Of a DNA stretch of 64,000 bases, positions 53,167 through 63,035 are shown in pieces. The DNA is taken from assembly GCA_963788965.1 (NCBI GenBank), contig CAWBIK010000008.1, forward strand, positions 124,001 to 188,000, written 5' to 3'. Each line of letters opens with the position of its first letter. Position 1 is the first letter of the stretch. Made by a program: the position numbers and the translations under genes. The DNA is from QHXQ01 sp963788965 (GTDB lineage: Bacteria > Acidobacteriota > Blastocatellia > Pyrinomonadales > Pyrinomonadaceae). The notes beneath the pieces were generated by a model. It saw only the letters and a program-made list of their open reading frames with translations, was not told the DNA's origin and made no database searches.

Positions 53167-56048
53167 TTACGACAAATTGTGGCCGTTGGCGCGGGCGAGG
53201 TGCATTTTGAGGAAGCGGCCGGTGTGGGAGTCGGGCGCTTGGATGATGTCTTGGGGTGTGCCGGTGGCGACGAGTTGACCGCCACGGTCGCCGCCGTCGG
53301 GGCCGAGGTCGATGATGTGGTCGGCGGTCTTGATTACGTCGAGGTTGTGTTCGATGACGAGGAGCGAGCCGCCGGCTTCGACGAGGGTGCGGAAGGCGGC
53401 GAGCAGTTTGTTGATGTCGTCGAAGTGGAGGCCGGTGGTCGGTTCGTCGAAGATGTAGAGGGTCTTGGCGGCGGTGCGTTTGGAGAGGAAGGAAGCGAGT
53501 TTGATGCGTTGGGCTTCGCCGCCGGAGAGGGTGGTGGCTGATTGACCGAGGCGGAGGTAGCCGAGGCCGACATCATCGAGGACGCGGAGACGGTTGGCGA
53601 TCTTGTTGATGTCGCGGAAGAACATGAGTGCTTCGCGGACGGTCATGTTAAGTACGTCGTTGATGTTCTTGCTGCGATAGCGCACGTCTAGGACGTTGGA
53701 CTTGAAGCGTGTGCCTTTGCATTCTTCGCAGACGAGTTCGACGTCCGCAAGGAACTGCATTTCGACTGTGACCGTGCCGTCGCCTTCGCACACGTCGCAG
53801 CGCCCGCCCGGTACGTTGAAAGAGAAATGGGAAGCGTCGAAGCCTTTGCTTGCGCGTCGCGGGTGGCGGCGAAGACCTCGCGCACGGCGTCGTAGGTCTT
53901 AATATAAGTGACGGGGTTGGAGCGGGGCGTGCGGCCGATGGGCGACTGATCGACGAGCAGTACGTCTTCGAGCAGTTGCGCGCCTTCGAGTTTTTGAAAC
54001 GCGCCGACGTGGCCCTGCCATTCGCCGCGCTGCTTCTTGAGGCCGGCGAAGATCGACATCATGCACGAGCGTGGATTTGCCTGAGCCGGAGACGCCCGTG
54101 ATGCAGACGAACATCTCAAGCGGGATGTCCACGTCGATCTGCTTCAGGTTGTGCTCGGCCGCGCCGCGCACGACGAGTCGCTTCTTGGGTTGAATCTTGC
54201 GGCGCTGCTTCGGCTCTTTGATCTCGGCCTCGCCGCGCATGTACTTGCCCGTGAGCGTCGTCGCATCTTGCAGCAAGCCTTTGAAGTCGCCCTCGAAGAC
54301 GATGCGCCCGCCAAGTTCGCCCGCGGCCGGGCTGACGTCGAGTATGTGATCGGCGGCGCGGATCATGTCGGGGTCGTGCTCGACGACGAGGACTGTGTTG
54401 CCGATGTCGCGCAGGTTGTAGAGCAGTTTGATGAGACGCTCGCTATCGCGCGGGTGCAAGCCGATGGACGGTTCATCCAAGACATACAACGCACCGACTA
54501 AAGACGAACCGAGGTTCGTGGCGAGTTGGATGCGTTGCGCTTCGCCGCCGGATAATGTCGAAGCAAGGCGATCAAGCGTCAGGTAGTCAAGCCCCACGTC
54601 AACGAGGAAACTCAAGCGGCGACGAACCTCAAGCAGTACCTTGTCGGCAATCGCGGTCTGTTCGGGCGTCAGCGTCAACTGTTCGTAAAACTGCGCCGCC
54701 TCTTTCACGGGCAGCGCGCAGACTTCGGGCAGCGTCCGCATCGCCGACGCGCACGTCGCGCGCTTCTTGTCTGAGCCGGCCGCCGTTGCAATCGGGGCAG
54801 CGCGTATAGCCGCGATACTTGGCGAGGAAGACGCGGACGTGCAGTTTATATTTCTTCGTCTCAAGCCACGCGAAGAAGCCGCGCACGCCTTCCCATTTGC
54901 CCTTGCCTTCGACCACGGCGCGTTGCTGCGCGCGCGGCAGTTCCGCATACGGCACGTCTAAGCGGGATGCCTTCCTGTTTGCAGAAGCGGCGCAACTCCG
55001 TGCGCGCCCAATCGTGCTGCGGCTTCGTCCACGGCTCAATCGCGCCCTCGTCCAAAGTCAACAGCGGGTTCGGAATGACGAGATCGAGATCGAGGCCGAT
55101 GGTGTTGCCAAAGCCCTGACACGTCGGGCACGCGCCGAACGGGTTGTTGAAACTGAACAGGCGCGGCTCCGGCGTCGCGTAGACCGTGCCGTCGTACTTG
55201 CACTCGAAGCGGTCGGAGAACTTCAAGGCACGCGGCTCGGCTTCCGCCGTCTCGACAAGCGCGATGCCGTGCCCTTCGACAAAGCACGTCTCCAACGAAT
55301 CGACCAGACGCCCGCGCACGTCCGCGCGCGCCACCAGTCGATCTACTAACACGTACACGCCCGCGAAACTGTCGCGCGTGTAATCGTCGGGCGAGCGCAA
55401 CTCAATCGTCTGCCCCGCTGTGTAAAGCCGCGTGAAGCCGCGCTGCATCAAGCTCATCACGTGCGCGATGATCTGTTGCCGCGTCAAGGCCGTCGTCTCT
55501 TCTGCCGCTTTACTCTTGCGCCCTTTGCCCTTCGCGCCGTTGCCGTTCGCGTCCGCCGGGCCGCGCAAGCCCGCCTCGGCCGGAAACAGCACGTAGAAGC
55601 GCGTGCCGTCCGCGAGCGTGCTTAAGATTTCCTGCGCCGCCGCTTCGGGCGAGTCCTTGTGGACCTCGCGCCCGCAGACGCGGCAGATGGTCGTGCCCAC
55701 GCGCGCATACAACAGGCGCAGGTAGTCGTAAACTTCGGTCTGCGTGCCGACGGTCGAGCGCGGGTTGCGCGTCGAGTTCTTCTGCCGGATGGCGATGGCG
55801 GGCGGGATGTTATGCACCTCGTCCACGTCCGGCTTGTCCATGCGTTCAAGAAACTGCCGCGCGTAAGACGACAGAGACTCCACATAACGCCGTTGCCCCT
55901 CGGCATACACCGTGTCGAACGCAAGCGACGACTTGCCCGATCCGCTCACGCCCGTCACGACCGTCAGCCGCTCAATCGGAATGTCGAAATCGACGTTCTT
56001 CAGATTATTGACGCGCGCCCCGCGCACCGTGATCGCTTCTTGATTCAT
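53167..56048 (-). CDS. uvrA: Excinuclease ABC subunit A (four frame breaks)
   Basis: The gene runs from MNQEAITVRGARVNNLKNVDFDIP (56048) to the stop at 53167 through four indels near 54960, 54744, 54055 (insertions) and 53846 (deletion). Correcting them gives 959 residues, normal for UvrA. Segments seen include the Walker A VTGVSGSGKSSLAFDTVYAEGQRRYVESLS, zinc-finger pairs CRVCGREV, CPTCQGFG and CPDCNGGR, signature TLSGGEAQRIQLATNLGSSLVGALYVLDEPSIGLH, a second Walker A CITGVSGSGKSTLVHDV, and the final ABC half (CDVCEGDGTVTVEM, TLSGGEAQRIKLASFLSKR, TLYIFDEPTTGLHFDDI). UvrA is the damage-recognition ATPase of nucleotide excision repair. Four breaks in one conserved repair gene point to sequencing errors, though a decayed copy is possible. 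It is divergent from the kinase gene. Confidence 0.9.
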
Positions 56049-56198
56049 GGCTCAACATAGACGCCGGCCCGCACAGTGAACAATCCCGCGCCCCGGCGAA
56101 CCACCCATGATAACCCGAACCACCACGCCACACGAAACGGCCAGCGGTGCGCCGACAGCCCGTAGCAAAATAATGAAATTGATCCCTGTGCGCGGTGA

Positions 56199-56204
56199 TA
56201 CAAT
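56199..56204 (+). promoter_or_regulatory. Possible -10 element near the kinase start
   Basis: TACAAT ends 9 bases before the ATG at 56214, a spacing like that at 10513-10528. If real, the mRNA would have almost no leader. A TTGATC lies 14 bases upstream, which is too close for a normal -35. Confidence 0.3.
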
Positions 56205-56213
56205 GCGCCGCCG

Positions 56214-58949
56214 ATGACCCCCAAGTGCCCCGCCTGCGCGCACGACATCTCTGCCGGCGCGATCTCTTGCCCCGCCTGCGGCGCTGATCTCGATAGCTCG
56301 TTTGCCGACACGCGCCTGCTCGACCACACGCCGCCAGCGGCGCAAGTTGCTCACGGCACGGGCGGTCCGACAGCGCGCACTAAATCTCCGCGCGCCTCTG
56401 CTGCGCACGACTCGCTCGACAGCGGACGCTTCCTGCCGGGCACGACGCTCGCCGGCCGTTATCGCATCGTTAGTCTCTTGGGGCGCGGCGGCATGGGCGA
56501 GGTCTATCGCGCCGACGATCTGAAACTCGAACAGCCGGTCGCGCTCAAGTTTCTGCCGGAGACGCTGACGACCGACGGCGCGGCGCTCGCACGCTTCCAC
56601 CGCGAGGTGCGCGTCGCACGCCAAATCTCGCATCGCAACGTGTGCCGCGTCCACGACATCGGCGAGGCCGAGGGGCAACACTTCCTGTCGATGGAGTACG
56701 TCAAGGGCGAGGAACTGGCGTCGCTGTTGCGGCGCATCGGGCGTTTGCCGGCCGACAAGGCGACGGAAGTTGCGCGGCAGTTGTGCGCCGGCCTCGCCGC
56801 CGCCCACGACGCGGGCGTGCTGCATCGTGATCTCAAACCCGCCAACGTCATGTTGGACGAGCGCGGCAACGTGCGCGTCACGGACTTCGGCCTCGCCGGC
56901 CTCGCCGAAGAGTTGCGCGACGCGGATATAATTTCCGGCACGCCCGCCTACATGGCCCCCGAACAACTCGCGGGCACAGAAGTCACGACGCGCAGCGACA
57001 TCTATGCGCTCGGCCTCGTGCTCTATGAAATCTTCACCGGACGGCGCGCCTTCGATGCGCGCACGCTCGACGAGTTGTTGAAGTTGCGCCAGAGCGACCC
57101 GACGCCCGCGTCGCCTTCGAGTCTGGTCAAAGATATAGACCCGCTCGTCGAACGCGTCATCGAACGCTGTCTGGCTAAAGACCCAGATAAGCGGCCCGCG
57201 TCCGCTTTGCAAGTGGCGGCGGCGCTGCCGGGCGGCGACCCGTTGGCGGCCGCGCTGGCGGCAGGCGAAACTCCCTCACCAGAAATGGTTGCCGCCGCGC
57301 CGCGCGCAGGTGCGCTCAAGCCCGTCGTTGCCGTCGCACTGCTCGCCGCGTTCGGCGTCGTGCTGGCGCTCTGTTGCTGGCTGACGAAATACTCCGCGCT
57401 CTATCGCCTGACGCCGCTCGACAAGTCGCCGGAAGTGTTGCGCGAACGGGCGCGCGACATCATCAAGCACGCGGGCTATACAGCCGCGCCCGCCGACAGT
57501 GCCCACGGCACGATGGTCAACTTCGCTTATCTACAGTACGTCCTCGAACACGATCAGACGCGCACGCGTTGGGCGCGGCTGCGCACGGACGCGGCCGCGG
57601 GCTATCGCTTCTGGTATCGGCAAAGCCCGCGCTATCTGGTGACGCGCGAAGATGTGACCTTCGAGCAACCGGCGCAAGCCGTCTCCGGCATGACGGGCGT
57701 TTATCTGGACATGCAAGGGCACTTGCACTACTTCGTCGGCGTGCCGCCGCAACGCGAGGCTGCGCCGCAGTCGCCGCGCCCCGCGCCCGACTGGTCACAC
57801 TTCTTCAACGCAGCGGGGCTTGATCAAACGCGCTTCCAGCCGGTCGCGTCCACTTGGGTTCCGCCTTATGCGTCGGACGCGCGCGCCGCATGGGACGGGT
57901 CCGACCCGGCGCAACCGGAGCATACGATCCACGTCGAAGCGGCGGCCTTTGCCGGCCAGCCCGTGTACTTCGAGACTATCTATCCGTGGGATCATCCCGC
58001 GCGGCAAGAGGAGACGCAGGTGGACGCGGCGACGCGCATCTTGACTTACCTTGTAGTCGCAATTTTCATGTTAGTGCTCGTCGGCAGTGCGTTGCTTGCG
58101 TTCAAGAATCTGCGGCTGGGACGCGGCGACCGCCGAGGCGCATTTCGTCTCGCCGGTTTCTACCTCGCCCTGCGAATGGTGCAGTTGATCTTCGACGCGC
58201 ACCACGTCGGCGAAGTGGAGGGCGAGTTCTTCCTGATCATACAGAACATCGAGGCCGCGTTGTTCACCGCCGCCTTCATGTGGCTGCTCTACGTCGCACT
58301 TGAGCCGTTCGTGCGGCGACGCTGGCCCGGCCGGATCATCGCTTGGAGTCGGCTGCTCGCAGGCGATTGGCGCGACCCACTCGTCGGGCGCGACATACTG
58401 ATTGGCGCGCTCGTCGGCAGCGGTCTGATCTTGACCATGACCTTAGCGAACCTCGCGCCGGGCTGGCTGGGTCGCCCGCCCATCATGCCCATCACGCCGG
58501 ACAGCCACACACTCGGCCTACAACAGTTCATCACCAAGTTCGTCACGCACATCAACGGCAGCATCAACCAAGCGTTCGTCTTCCTGTTCCTGTTGTTGTT
58601 GTTCTACGCCGTCCTGCGCCGGGAACGATTAGCGGCAGCGGCGCTCTTAGTCTTCGCTACGTTCATCTTCACACTGTCGATCCAGAGCGGCGCACTGGGC
58701 GTGCCGTTCGCCTTTATCTTTTCGCTCCTCTGCGTCGGCGTGCTCTACCGGCACGGGTTGCTGGCGCTCGTCTCGGCCATGTTGTTCCTCCACCTCTGGG
58801 TCTTCTACCCTATGACGACCGAACTGACCGCGTGGTATGCGACCGACTTCACACTCGCGCTCGTCGCCTGTGTGGCTCTTGCCCTCTACGGCTTCTACAT
58901 TTCACTCGCCGGTCAGCCGCTATTTCGTCGGAGCTTACTGGAAGATTGA
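56214..58949 (+). CDS. Serine/threonine protein kinase with zinc ribbon and multi-pass membrane C-terminus
   Basis: This 911-residue Hanks-type kinase has an N-terminal zinc ribbon (CPACAHDISAGAISCPAC: C5, C8, C19, C22). The kinase domain spans about 81-345: glycine loop LLGRGGMGEVYRA, VAIK-like lysine K112 in PVALKFL, HRDLKPANVMLD (D206), DFG at 224-226, and APE-like TPAYMAPEQLAG. A first membrane segment follows (PVVAVALLAAFGVVLALCCWL), then an exported region of about 220 residues with no known domain, and then about eight membrane helices (such as TYLVVAIFMLVLVGSALLAF and AFVFLFLLLLFYAVL). It is probably a transmembrane receptor kinase. It is divergent from uvrA. Confidence 0.92.
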   Translation: MTPKCPACAHDISAGAISCPACGADLDSSFADTRLLDHTPPAAQVAHGTGGPTARTKSPRASAAHDSLDSGRFLPGTTLAGRYRIVSLLGRGGMGEVYRADDLKLEQPVALKFLPETLTTDGAALARFHREVRVARQISHRNVCRVHDIGEAEGQHFLSMEYVKGEELASLLRRIGRLPADKATEVARQLCAGLAAAHDAGVLHRDLKPANVMLDERGNVRVTDFGLAGLAEELRDADIISGTPAYMAPEQLAGTEVTTRSDIYALGLVLYEIFTGRRAFDARTLDELLKLRQSDPTPASPSSLVKDIDPLVERVIERCLAKDPDKRPASALQVAAALPGGDPLAAALAAGETPSPEMVAAAPRAGALKPVVAVALLAAFGVVLALCCWLTKYSALYRLTPLDKSPEVLRERARDIIKHAGYTAAPADSAHGTMVNFAYLQYVLEHDQTRTRWARLRTDAAAGYRFWYRQSPRYLVTREDVTFEQPAQAVSGMTGVYLDMQGHLHYFVGVPPQREAAPQSPRPAPDWSHFFNAAGLDQTRFQPVASTWVPPYASDARAAWDGSDPAQPEHTIHVEAAAFAGQPVYFETIYPWDHPARQEETQVDAATRILTYLVVAIFMLVLVGSALLAFKNLRLGRGDRRGAFRLAGFYLALRMVQLIFDAHHVGEVEGEFFLIIQNIEAALFTAAFMWLLYVALEPFVRRRWPGRIIAWSRLLAGDWRDPLVGRDILIGALVGSGLILTMTLANLAPGWLGRPPIMPITPDSHTLGLQQFITKFVTHINGSINQAFVFLFLLLLFYAVLRRERLAAAALLVFATFIFTLSIQSGALGVPFAFIFSLLCVGVLYRHGLLALVSAMLFLHLWVFYPMTTELTAWYATDFTLALVACVALALYGFYISLAGQPLFRRSLLED

Positions 58950-58972
58950 ACGTGTGTGGGTCGGCGTGCTTG

Positions 58973-59359
58973 TTACCAGCGCACGTCGTAGCGTGCGAGG
59001 CCGACACGCCAGCCTGTTGAGCCGGTCGCGCCGAGGATAGGGATGTGTCCCTCGAACGTGAGCGGGGCATCGAGGGGACGACGCACGCGATAGGTGTGAC
59101 CCGAAGGCGAGCAGACCGCGAGCGTCACGCAGTCGAGCGCGACGAAGGCGACGGCGGCCATGCGCCAATCTTTGCGGCAGCGGAGAATGAGACGCGCACC
59201 GAGCGGCAGTTGCGCGAGCGTGCCGGCCGGTTCAAGTGTGGGCGATAGATCGAGGCCGCCGGTTTCGTCGTGCCTCTTGGCAGCACGGGCCGGCGGCCTC
59301 TCAAGTTCTACGCTCACGTCGTTATCAGTGCGGACACTAAACAGCGGGCGCATCTTCAA
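58973..59359 (-). CDS. Hypothetical protein, overlapping the M50-like gene
   Basis: This 128-residue protein has no signal peptide or clear membrane segment. The core is LGARLILRCRKDWRMAAVAFVALDCVTLAVCSPSGHTYRVRRPLDAPLTFEGHIPILG, which looks like a small beta-rich domain with RCRKDW near the centre. I do not recognise the family. It starts at ATG 59359 or 59353 and overlaps the end of the M50-like peptidase gene by about 20 bases, implying translational coupling. The function may be linked to that peptidase. The GC-rich composition resembles its neighbours. Confidence 0.55.
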   Translation of the reverse strand: MKMRPLFSVRTDNDVSVELERPPARAAKRHDETGGLDLSPTLEPAGTLAQLPLGARLILRCRKDWRMAAVAFVALDCVTLAVCSPSGHTYRVRRPLDAPLTFEGHIPILGATGSTGWRVGLARYDVRW

Positions 59360-60116
59360 ACGGCAGATCGGGTTGATTCGGTTTCTTGCGGCTGATGGCG
59401 TAGGCGCGCAGCGCCGCCGACAGGATGATGAACGCGAGGCCGATCCAGATGAGCGACCAGAAGAACGCGGGCACGCCCGTCGCGCGCGCCATGTTCAGCG
59501 CGTCGGTCTGCGCGTCCGTGGCGACCGATAGGAACAGCACGTCTTTCAGATCAAACAGCGCGTTCAAGACGCATTGGACGGCGAGGAAGCCGACGAGGAA
59601 GTTGGCCGCTTGCGGGCTAAAGTAGCGCGCCGCCAAGAGCAAGCCCGCCGTCAAGAGCGTGCCCGTCACAATCGTGAACGGGCTGACCGAGAAGTGCGTC
59701 AACGGGACGATGAAGCCATAGACGAGCGTGAGCAGACCGATGAACGCGGCCGTGCCCGCTAGTACCATGCGCGCCGCAACCGTGCGCCGCACCAGCACCA
59801 ACAACAGCGCGCCGAACAACATCGCGCCCACGTAGCCCGCGCTCGACACAATCGCTTGCACGACGAGGCTGCCGTTTGTCATGTAAGTCTCGGTCAGCCC
59901 CGACGCGTTCGGCGCGACCGACAGACTACGCACAGCGTTGCCCGTCAACAGGGCCGCGATGGCGTGCCCGCCTTCGTGGATGAAGGTGACGAACAGGCGG
60001 AACGGGTAAGTGACAATGCCTATATATGGAATGAACCACAACGCGATGGTCAACAGGGCGGCGAACAATAGCCTGCGCGCCTGCGGGCGCGCGTCATGAG
60101 CCAACTGGTATCTCAT
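59337..60116 (-). CDS. M50-like membrane metallopeptidase
   Basis: This 259-residue integral membrane protein has a typical HExxH: LFVTFIHEGGHAIAALLTGN (H47, E48, H51), near the first helix as in M50B (SpoIVFB/RseP-like) site-2 proteases. Further hydrophobic segments are VVQAIVSSAGYVGAMLFGALLLVLV, MVLAGTAAFIGLLTLVYGFIVPL, TIVTGTLLTAGLLLAARYF and FFWSLIWIGLAFIILSAAL. The second metal-binding motif of M50 (NxxPxxxLDG) is not evident, but FLAVQCVLNALFDLKDVLF contains ALFDLKD, which may stand in its place. It has no PDZ domain. A cytoplasmic or membrane substrate is unknown. It leads an operon with the 58973 gene. Confidence 0.75.
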   Translation of the reverse strand: MRYQLAHDARPQARRLLFAALLTIALWFIPYIGIVTYPFRLFVTFIHEGGHAIAALLTGNAVRSLSVAPNASGLTETYMTNGSLVVQAIVSSAGYVGAMLFGALLLVLVRRTVAARMVLAGTAAFIGLLTLVYGFIVPLTHFSVSPFTIVTGTLLTAGLLLAARYFSPQAANFLVGFLAVQCVLNALFDLKDVLFLSVATDAQTDALNMARATGVPAFFWSLIWIGLAFIILSAALRAYAISRKKPNQPDLPFEDAPAV

Positions 60117-60286
60117 CTCGACATCTCCGCTGGTTTGGAAAACTTCGGTCGCTCGAACCGTGACCCTATTCTACGCCGAAGCGGGCGAAAGCAAAAGATT
60201 GAAAATCAGGGGAGCCTCACGGCGGTCGTCAACATAAACGCCGCCCGCCCACGCCATGTTCCGCGAAAGTCAGTACCGCCAAGCGA

Positions 60287-60763
60287 TCACTCGCTCGATC
60301 TCTTGTAGTCACCGGATTTGCCGCCGGTTTTGGTTTCGAGTTGTACGTCCGTGATTGTCATCGCTTTATCAATTGCTTTGCACATATCGTAAACAGTCAG
60401 CGCGGCGACGGAGACAGCGGTTAGTGCTTCCATCTCGACGCCGGTTTGGGCGCGCGTGGCGACTTCGGCGGCGAGATGTACGCCGTCGTCGTGCAACTCG
60501 GCGCGCACGTCTATGTGCGTGAGCGGGAGCGGGTGACAAAGCGGAATGAGATCGGCCGTGCGCTTGGCGGCCATGATGCCGGCGAGACGCGCCGTCTCAA
60601 GCGGATCGCCTTTAGGTGTCCGGTGCGCGCGCACCGCCGTGACCGTCGCCTCGGACATCAACACGCGCGCCGTCGCAACCGCGCGGCGCATCGTCGCGTC
60701 CTTCGCGCTAGTATCCACCATCGCCACGCGCCCCTGCGCGTCTACGTGTGAAAGTTTCTTCAT
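60287..60763 (-). CDS. moaC: Cyclic pyranopterin monophosphate synthase
   Basis: MoaC has 158 residues and converts the radical-SAM product of MoaA into cyclic pyranopterin monophosphate, step one of molybdenum cofactor synthesis. The family pattern is full: MKKLSHVDAQGRVAMVDTSAKDATMRRAVA at the start, TPKGDPLETARLAGIMAAKRTADLIPLCHPLPLTHIDV in the centre (PLCHPL is diagnostic), and TGVEMEALTAVSVAALTVYDMCKAIDKAMTITDVQLETKTGGKSG at the end. The gene lies 31 bases downstream of moeA on the same strand. Neither moaA nor molybdoenzymes are in the window. Confidence 0.95.
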   Translation of the reverse strand: MKKLSHVDAQGRVAMVDTSAKDATMRRAVATARVLMSEATVTAVRAHRTPKGDPLETARLAGIMAAKRTADLIPLCHPLPLTHIDVRAELHDDGVHLAAEVATRAQTGVEMEALTAVSVAALTVYDMCKAIDKAMTITDVQLETKTGGKSGDYKRSSE

Positions 60764-60794
60764 CGCGGTCTTAAGTCAGTTTTAAGTCTAAAGT

Positions 60795-62018
60795 CTAATC
60801 AGGCAAGCGGACGACGCGCACAAGCGCACCGGCGTCGAGCATCTTCACGCCTGCGTCAACAATGACGAGCGCGGTCGCCTGCGTGAAGGCGACGAAGTCG
60901 GACGAGCCACCCCAACGCAGCGGCTCTGCGACGAGCCGGCCCGCGTCGTCTGTCGTCAGGCGCGCGGGCAGATAGCTCGCGCGTTCCAGCGCACCCTTGA
61001 CGGCGCGCGCAAGCACGGCGCGGTCTTCGTCGAGCGTTGCATTGTCTGCGCCTTGCATTGCGCGCAGCGCCGTGCGCGCGAACAGGTTGAAGGTGACGGA
61101 GACGGACACGGGATTGCCCGGCAGACCGAAGATGAGCGTGCGCCCAAGCCGCGCGAACACGGTCGGCTTGCCCGGTCGCAAAGCGACGCGCTCGAAGAAG
61201 ATTTCCGCGTCGAGCGCATGCAGCGCCGTCTTCGTGAAGTCGTACACGCCCATCGAGACGCCGCCCGATAGGACGAGCACGTCTGCACGCGCCGCCGTCT
61301 CCGCGATCAGTTGTTGCAACAACTCCGGCTCGTCGCCTGCGAATGGCAGATGTTCGACCGTCGCGCCGGCCGCTTCGGCGTAAGCGAGCAGCGAATAAGT
61401 GTTCGAGTCGCGTATCTGATCGGGACCGGGCTGTTCGCCCACGGCGACTAACTCCGTGCCCGTGGCCAGCACCACAACGCGCGGGCGCGCACCGACCGGC
61501 ACACGAGCATAACCGAACGAGGCGAGCGCCGCCATCATCGCCGCGTTGATCGGCGTGCCCACGCGCAACACCATCTCACCTTTGTTAACTTCGGTCGCGC
61601 GCCGCGAGATGAACTGATCCGCATGCGTGGCTTTATCGATCTCGACCAGCGCGCCGTCTTCAAACTCGCGCGTGACCTCGACCTGTTGCACGCTGTCCGC
61701 GCCAGACGGCACGGGTGCGCCGGTCATGATCCGCACCGCCTCGCCCCGCAGCATATGCCCCGTCCAAGCGCGCCCCGCCGCCGCCTCGCCCACGACGCGC
61801 AGACGCACAGGCGCGTCCGCCGTATCAGCCGCGCGCACCGCGTAGCCGTCCATCAACGCCCGGTCGAACGGCGGCAAGTCTGTGTCCGCGATCACGTCTT
61901 CGGCCAGCACGCGCCCGCGCGCCGCCGCCAGCAAGACCGGCTCCGGCTCAAGGCGCGGCGTCTCTGCCAGCACGATGCGGATCGCTTCATCAACTGGTAA
62001 TAAGATCGACTGCGGCAC
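60795..62018 (-). CDS. moeA: Molybdopterin molybdotransferase
   Basis: MoeA has 407 residues and inserts molybdate into adenylated molybdopterin. Diagnostic segments are ISTPVDEAIRIVLAE-type opening (QSILLPVDEAIRIVL), DTDLPPFDRALMDGYAVRAADT, VRIMTGAPVPSGADSVQQVEVT, LATGTELVAVGEQPGPDQIRDSNTYSLLAYAEAAG, VLVLSGGVSMGVYDFTKTAL, FERVALRPGKPTVFARLG and FGLPGNPVSVSVTFNLFAR. The length is typical of single-domain MoeA. It is the first gene in an operon with moaC. No anomaly is seen. Confidence 0.95.
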   Translation of the reverse strand: MPQSILLPVDEAIRIVLAETPRLEPEPVLLAAARGRVLAEDVIADTDLPPFDRALMDGYAVRAADTADAPVRLRVVGEAAAGRAWTGHMLRGEAVRIMTGAPVPSGADSVQQVEVTREFEDGALVEIDKATHADQFISRRATEVNKGEMVLRVGTPINAAMMAALASFGYARVPVGARPRVVVLATGTELVAVGEQPGPDQIRDSNTYSLLAYAEAAGATVEHLPFAGDEPELLQQLIAETAARADVLVLSGGVSMGVYDFTKTALHALDAEIFFERVALRPGKPTVFARLGRTLIFGLPGNPVSVSVTFNLFARTALRAMQGADNATLDEDRAVLARAVKGALERASYLPARLTTDDAGRLVAEPLRWGGSSDFVAFTQATALVIVDAGVKMLDAGALVRVVRLPD

Positions 62019-62115
62019 GACGCGAGCTTAGCGCAACTGTGTTAAGTGGAAAAGCGAAAGCGGTTGCCCTTCGCTGTCGAAGAGGCAACCGCTGCTGTGT
62101 GTGTCGCGGCGATTC

Positions 62116-62712
62116 TTACTTGGCGCTGCTTTTCCGTTTGCGCCGCTGGCGGAGCGCGACACCGGCCAGACCTGTTCCGAACAACAAGAGTGTGACCGGC
62201 TCAGGCGCGGCTTGCAGTTGACCGCGAATCTCGCCGCCGGGGAAGAGGTTCGTGTGGACGTTGAGATAAGCTTGCCCGGCGATTATGCCTGCGACCAAGT
62301 CGGCTTCCGCTTGCGTCACTGTGCCGCCATGCGAGGTGATGAAGGCGGGGTTATATGACGAGGCCAGCGTCAGGTCGAACGTCCGCGAGTAAAAGCCGGA
62401 CTGGACACCTAAGGGGAAGCCCGGAAAGGTCGGGGTTGTGGTGGCGACCTGCGCGTTCGCGCCCGGCGGGGTGCAGCAATGTATGTGCGACGCAGTCGTG
62501 TTACCTTGCAGCCCGCTGAAGGTGATATTGATGGTCATCATGTGACCGTCAATCACTACGACCGCAGTGCCCGTACCGGGCGAAGCGTTGGCCGGCACTT
62601 CGTTTGTGCCGCTCAGCGTTGTGGTGAACACCAACGGGTCGGCTTGTGCCACGCCCGCCAGCGCCACAAGGGCCAAGATAAGGACCGGAATTGTGAGTAT
62701 CTTTTTCATCAC
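62116..62712 (-). CDS. CHRD domain PEP-CTERM protein
   Basis: This 198-residue exported protein has a signal peptide (MMKKILTIPVLILALVALAGVAQA). A CHRD domain covers about 29-170: FTTTLSGTNEVPANASPGTG, INITFSGLQGNTTASHIHCCTPPGANA, and QAYLNVHTNLFPGGEIRGQL, the last being the hallmark HTxxxPxGEIRGQ. CHRD domains are named from chordin and occur in secreted bacterial proteins, possibly binding ligands or metals. The C-terminus has a PEP-CTERM signal (APEPVTLLLFGTGLAGVALRQRRKRK). AGGTGTGTG precedes the start with GGAGG nearby. Sorting by an exosortase elsewhere in the genome is expected. Confidence 0.9.
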   Translation of the reverse strand: MMKKILTIPVLILALVALAGVAQADPLVFTTTLSGTNEVPANASPGTGTAVVVIDGHMMTINITFSGLQGNTTASHIHCCTPPGANAQVATTTPTFPGFPLGVQSGFYSRTFDLTLASSYNPAFITSHGGTVTQAEADLVAGIIAGQAYLNVHTNLFPGGEIRGQLQAAPEPVTLLLFGTGLAGVALRQRRKRKSSAK

Positions 62713-63035
62713 ACACCTCCATCTTTAATTGAAGTGGCCGTGCCGCACCACAGCGCGCCAGAGCTTGAGTTGGGCTACTGGTACGACGTGCGCGGGGGGT
62801 TAGACGCAGGCGCGGGCGTAGCCGAGCTGAAATAAACAGTTAGGGCGCGGACGCTACTCTTTTTCCGCGCCGGAGTCAATCATTATTTACAACTTGGCGC
62901 GCGGCAGTTTGTCGGCCGGAAATGTAACCGGCGCGGGCAAGTATCTCACGTCGCATTTAACCGTTTCTAACTTACGTTTCAACCGGCCCGTGACATACAA
63001 GAAGTGGCCCGCACAACTTGACCGCAAGCAACTCG
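62713..63035. other. Intergenic region between divergent genes
   Basis: These 323 bases separate the CHRD PEP-CTERM gene (minus) from the GH3 gene (plus). I see no convincing gene or strong hairpin. The region should hold both promoters, but no clear hexamers were found. Confidence 0.5.

Noticed and set aside
56052..57212. 386-residue minus-strand frame opposite the kinase
   Set aside because: It is a shadow of a kinase gene with all conserved motifs. It has no recognisable domain, and its end overlaps the uvrA promoter region.
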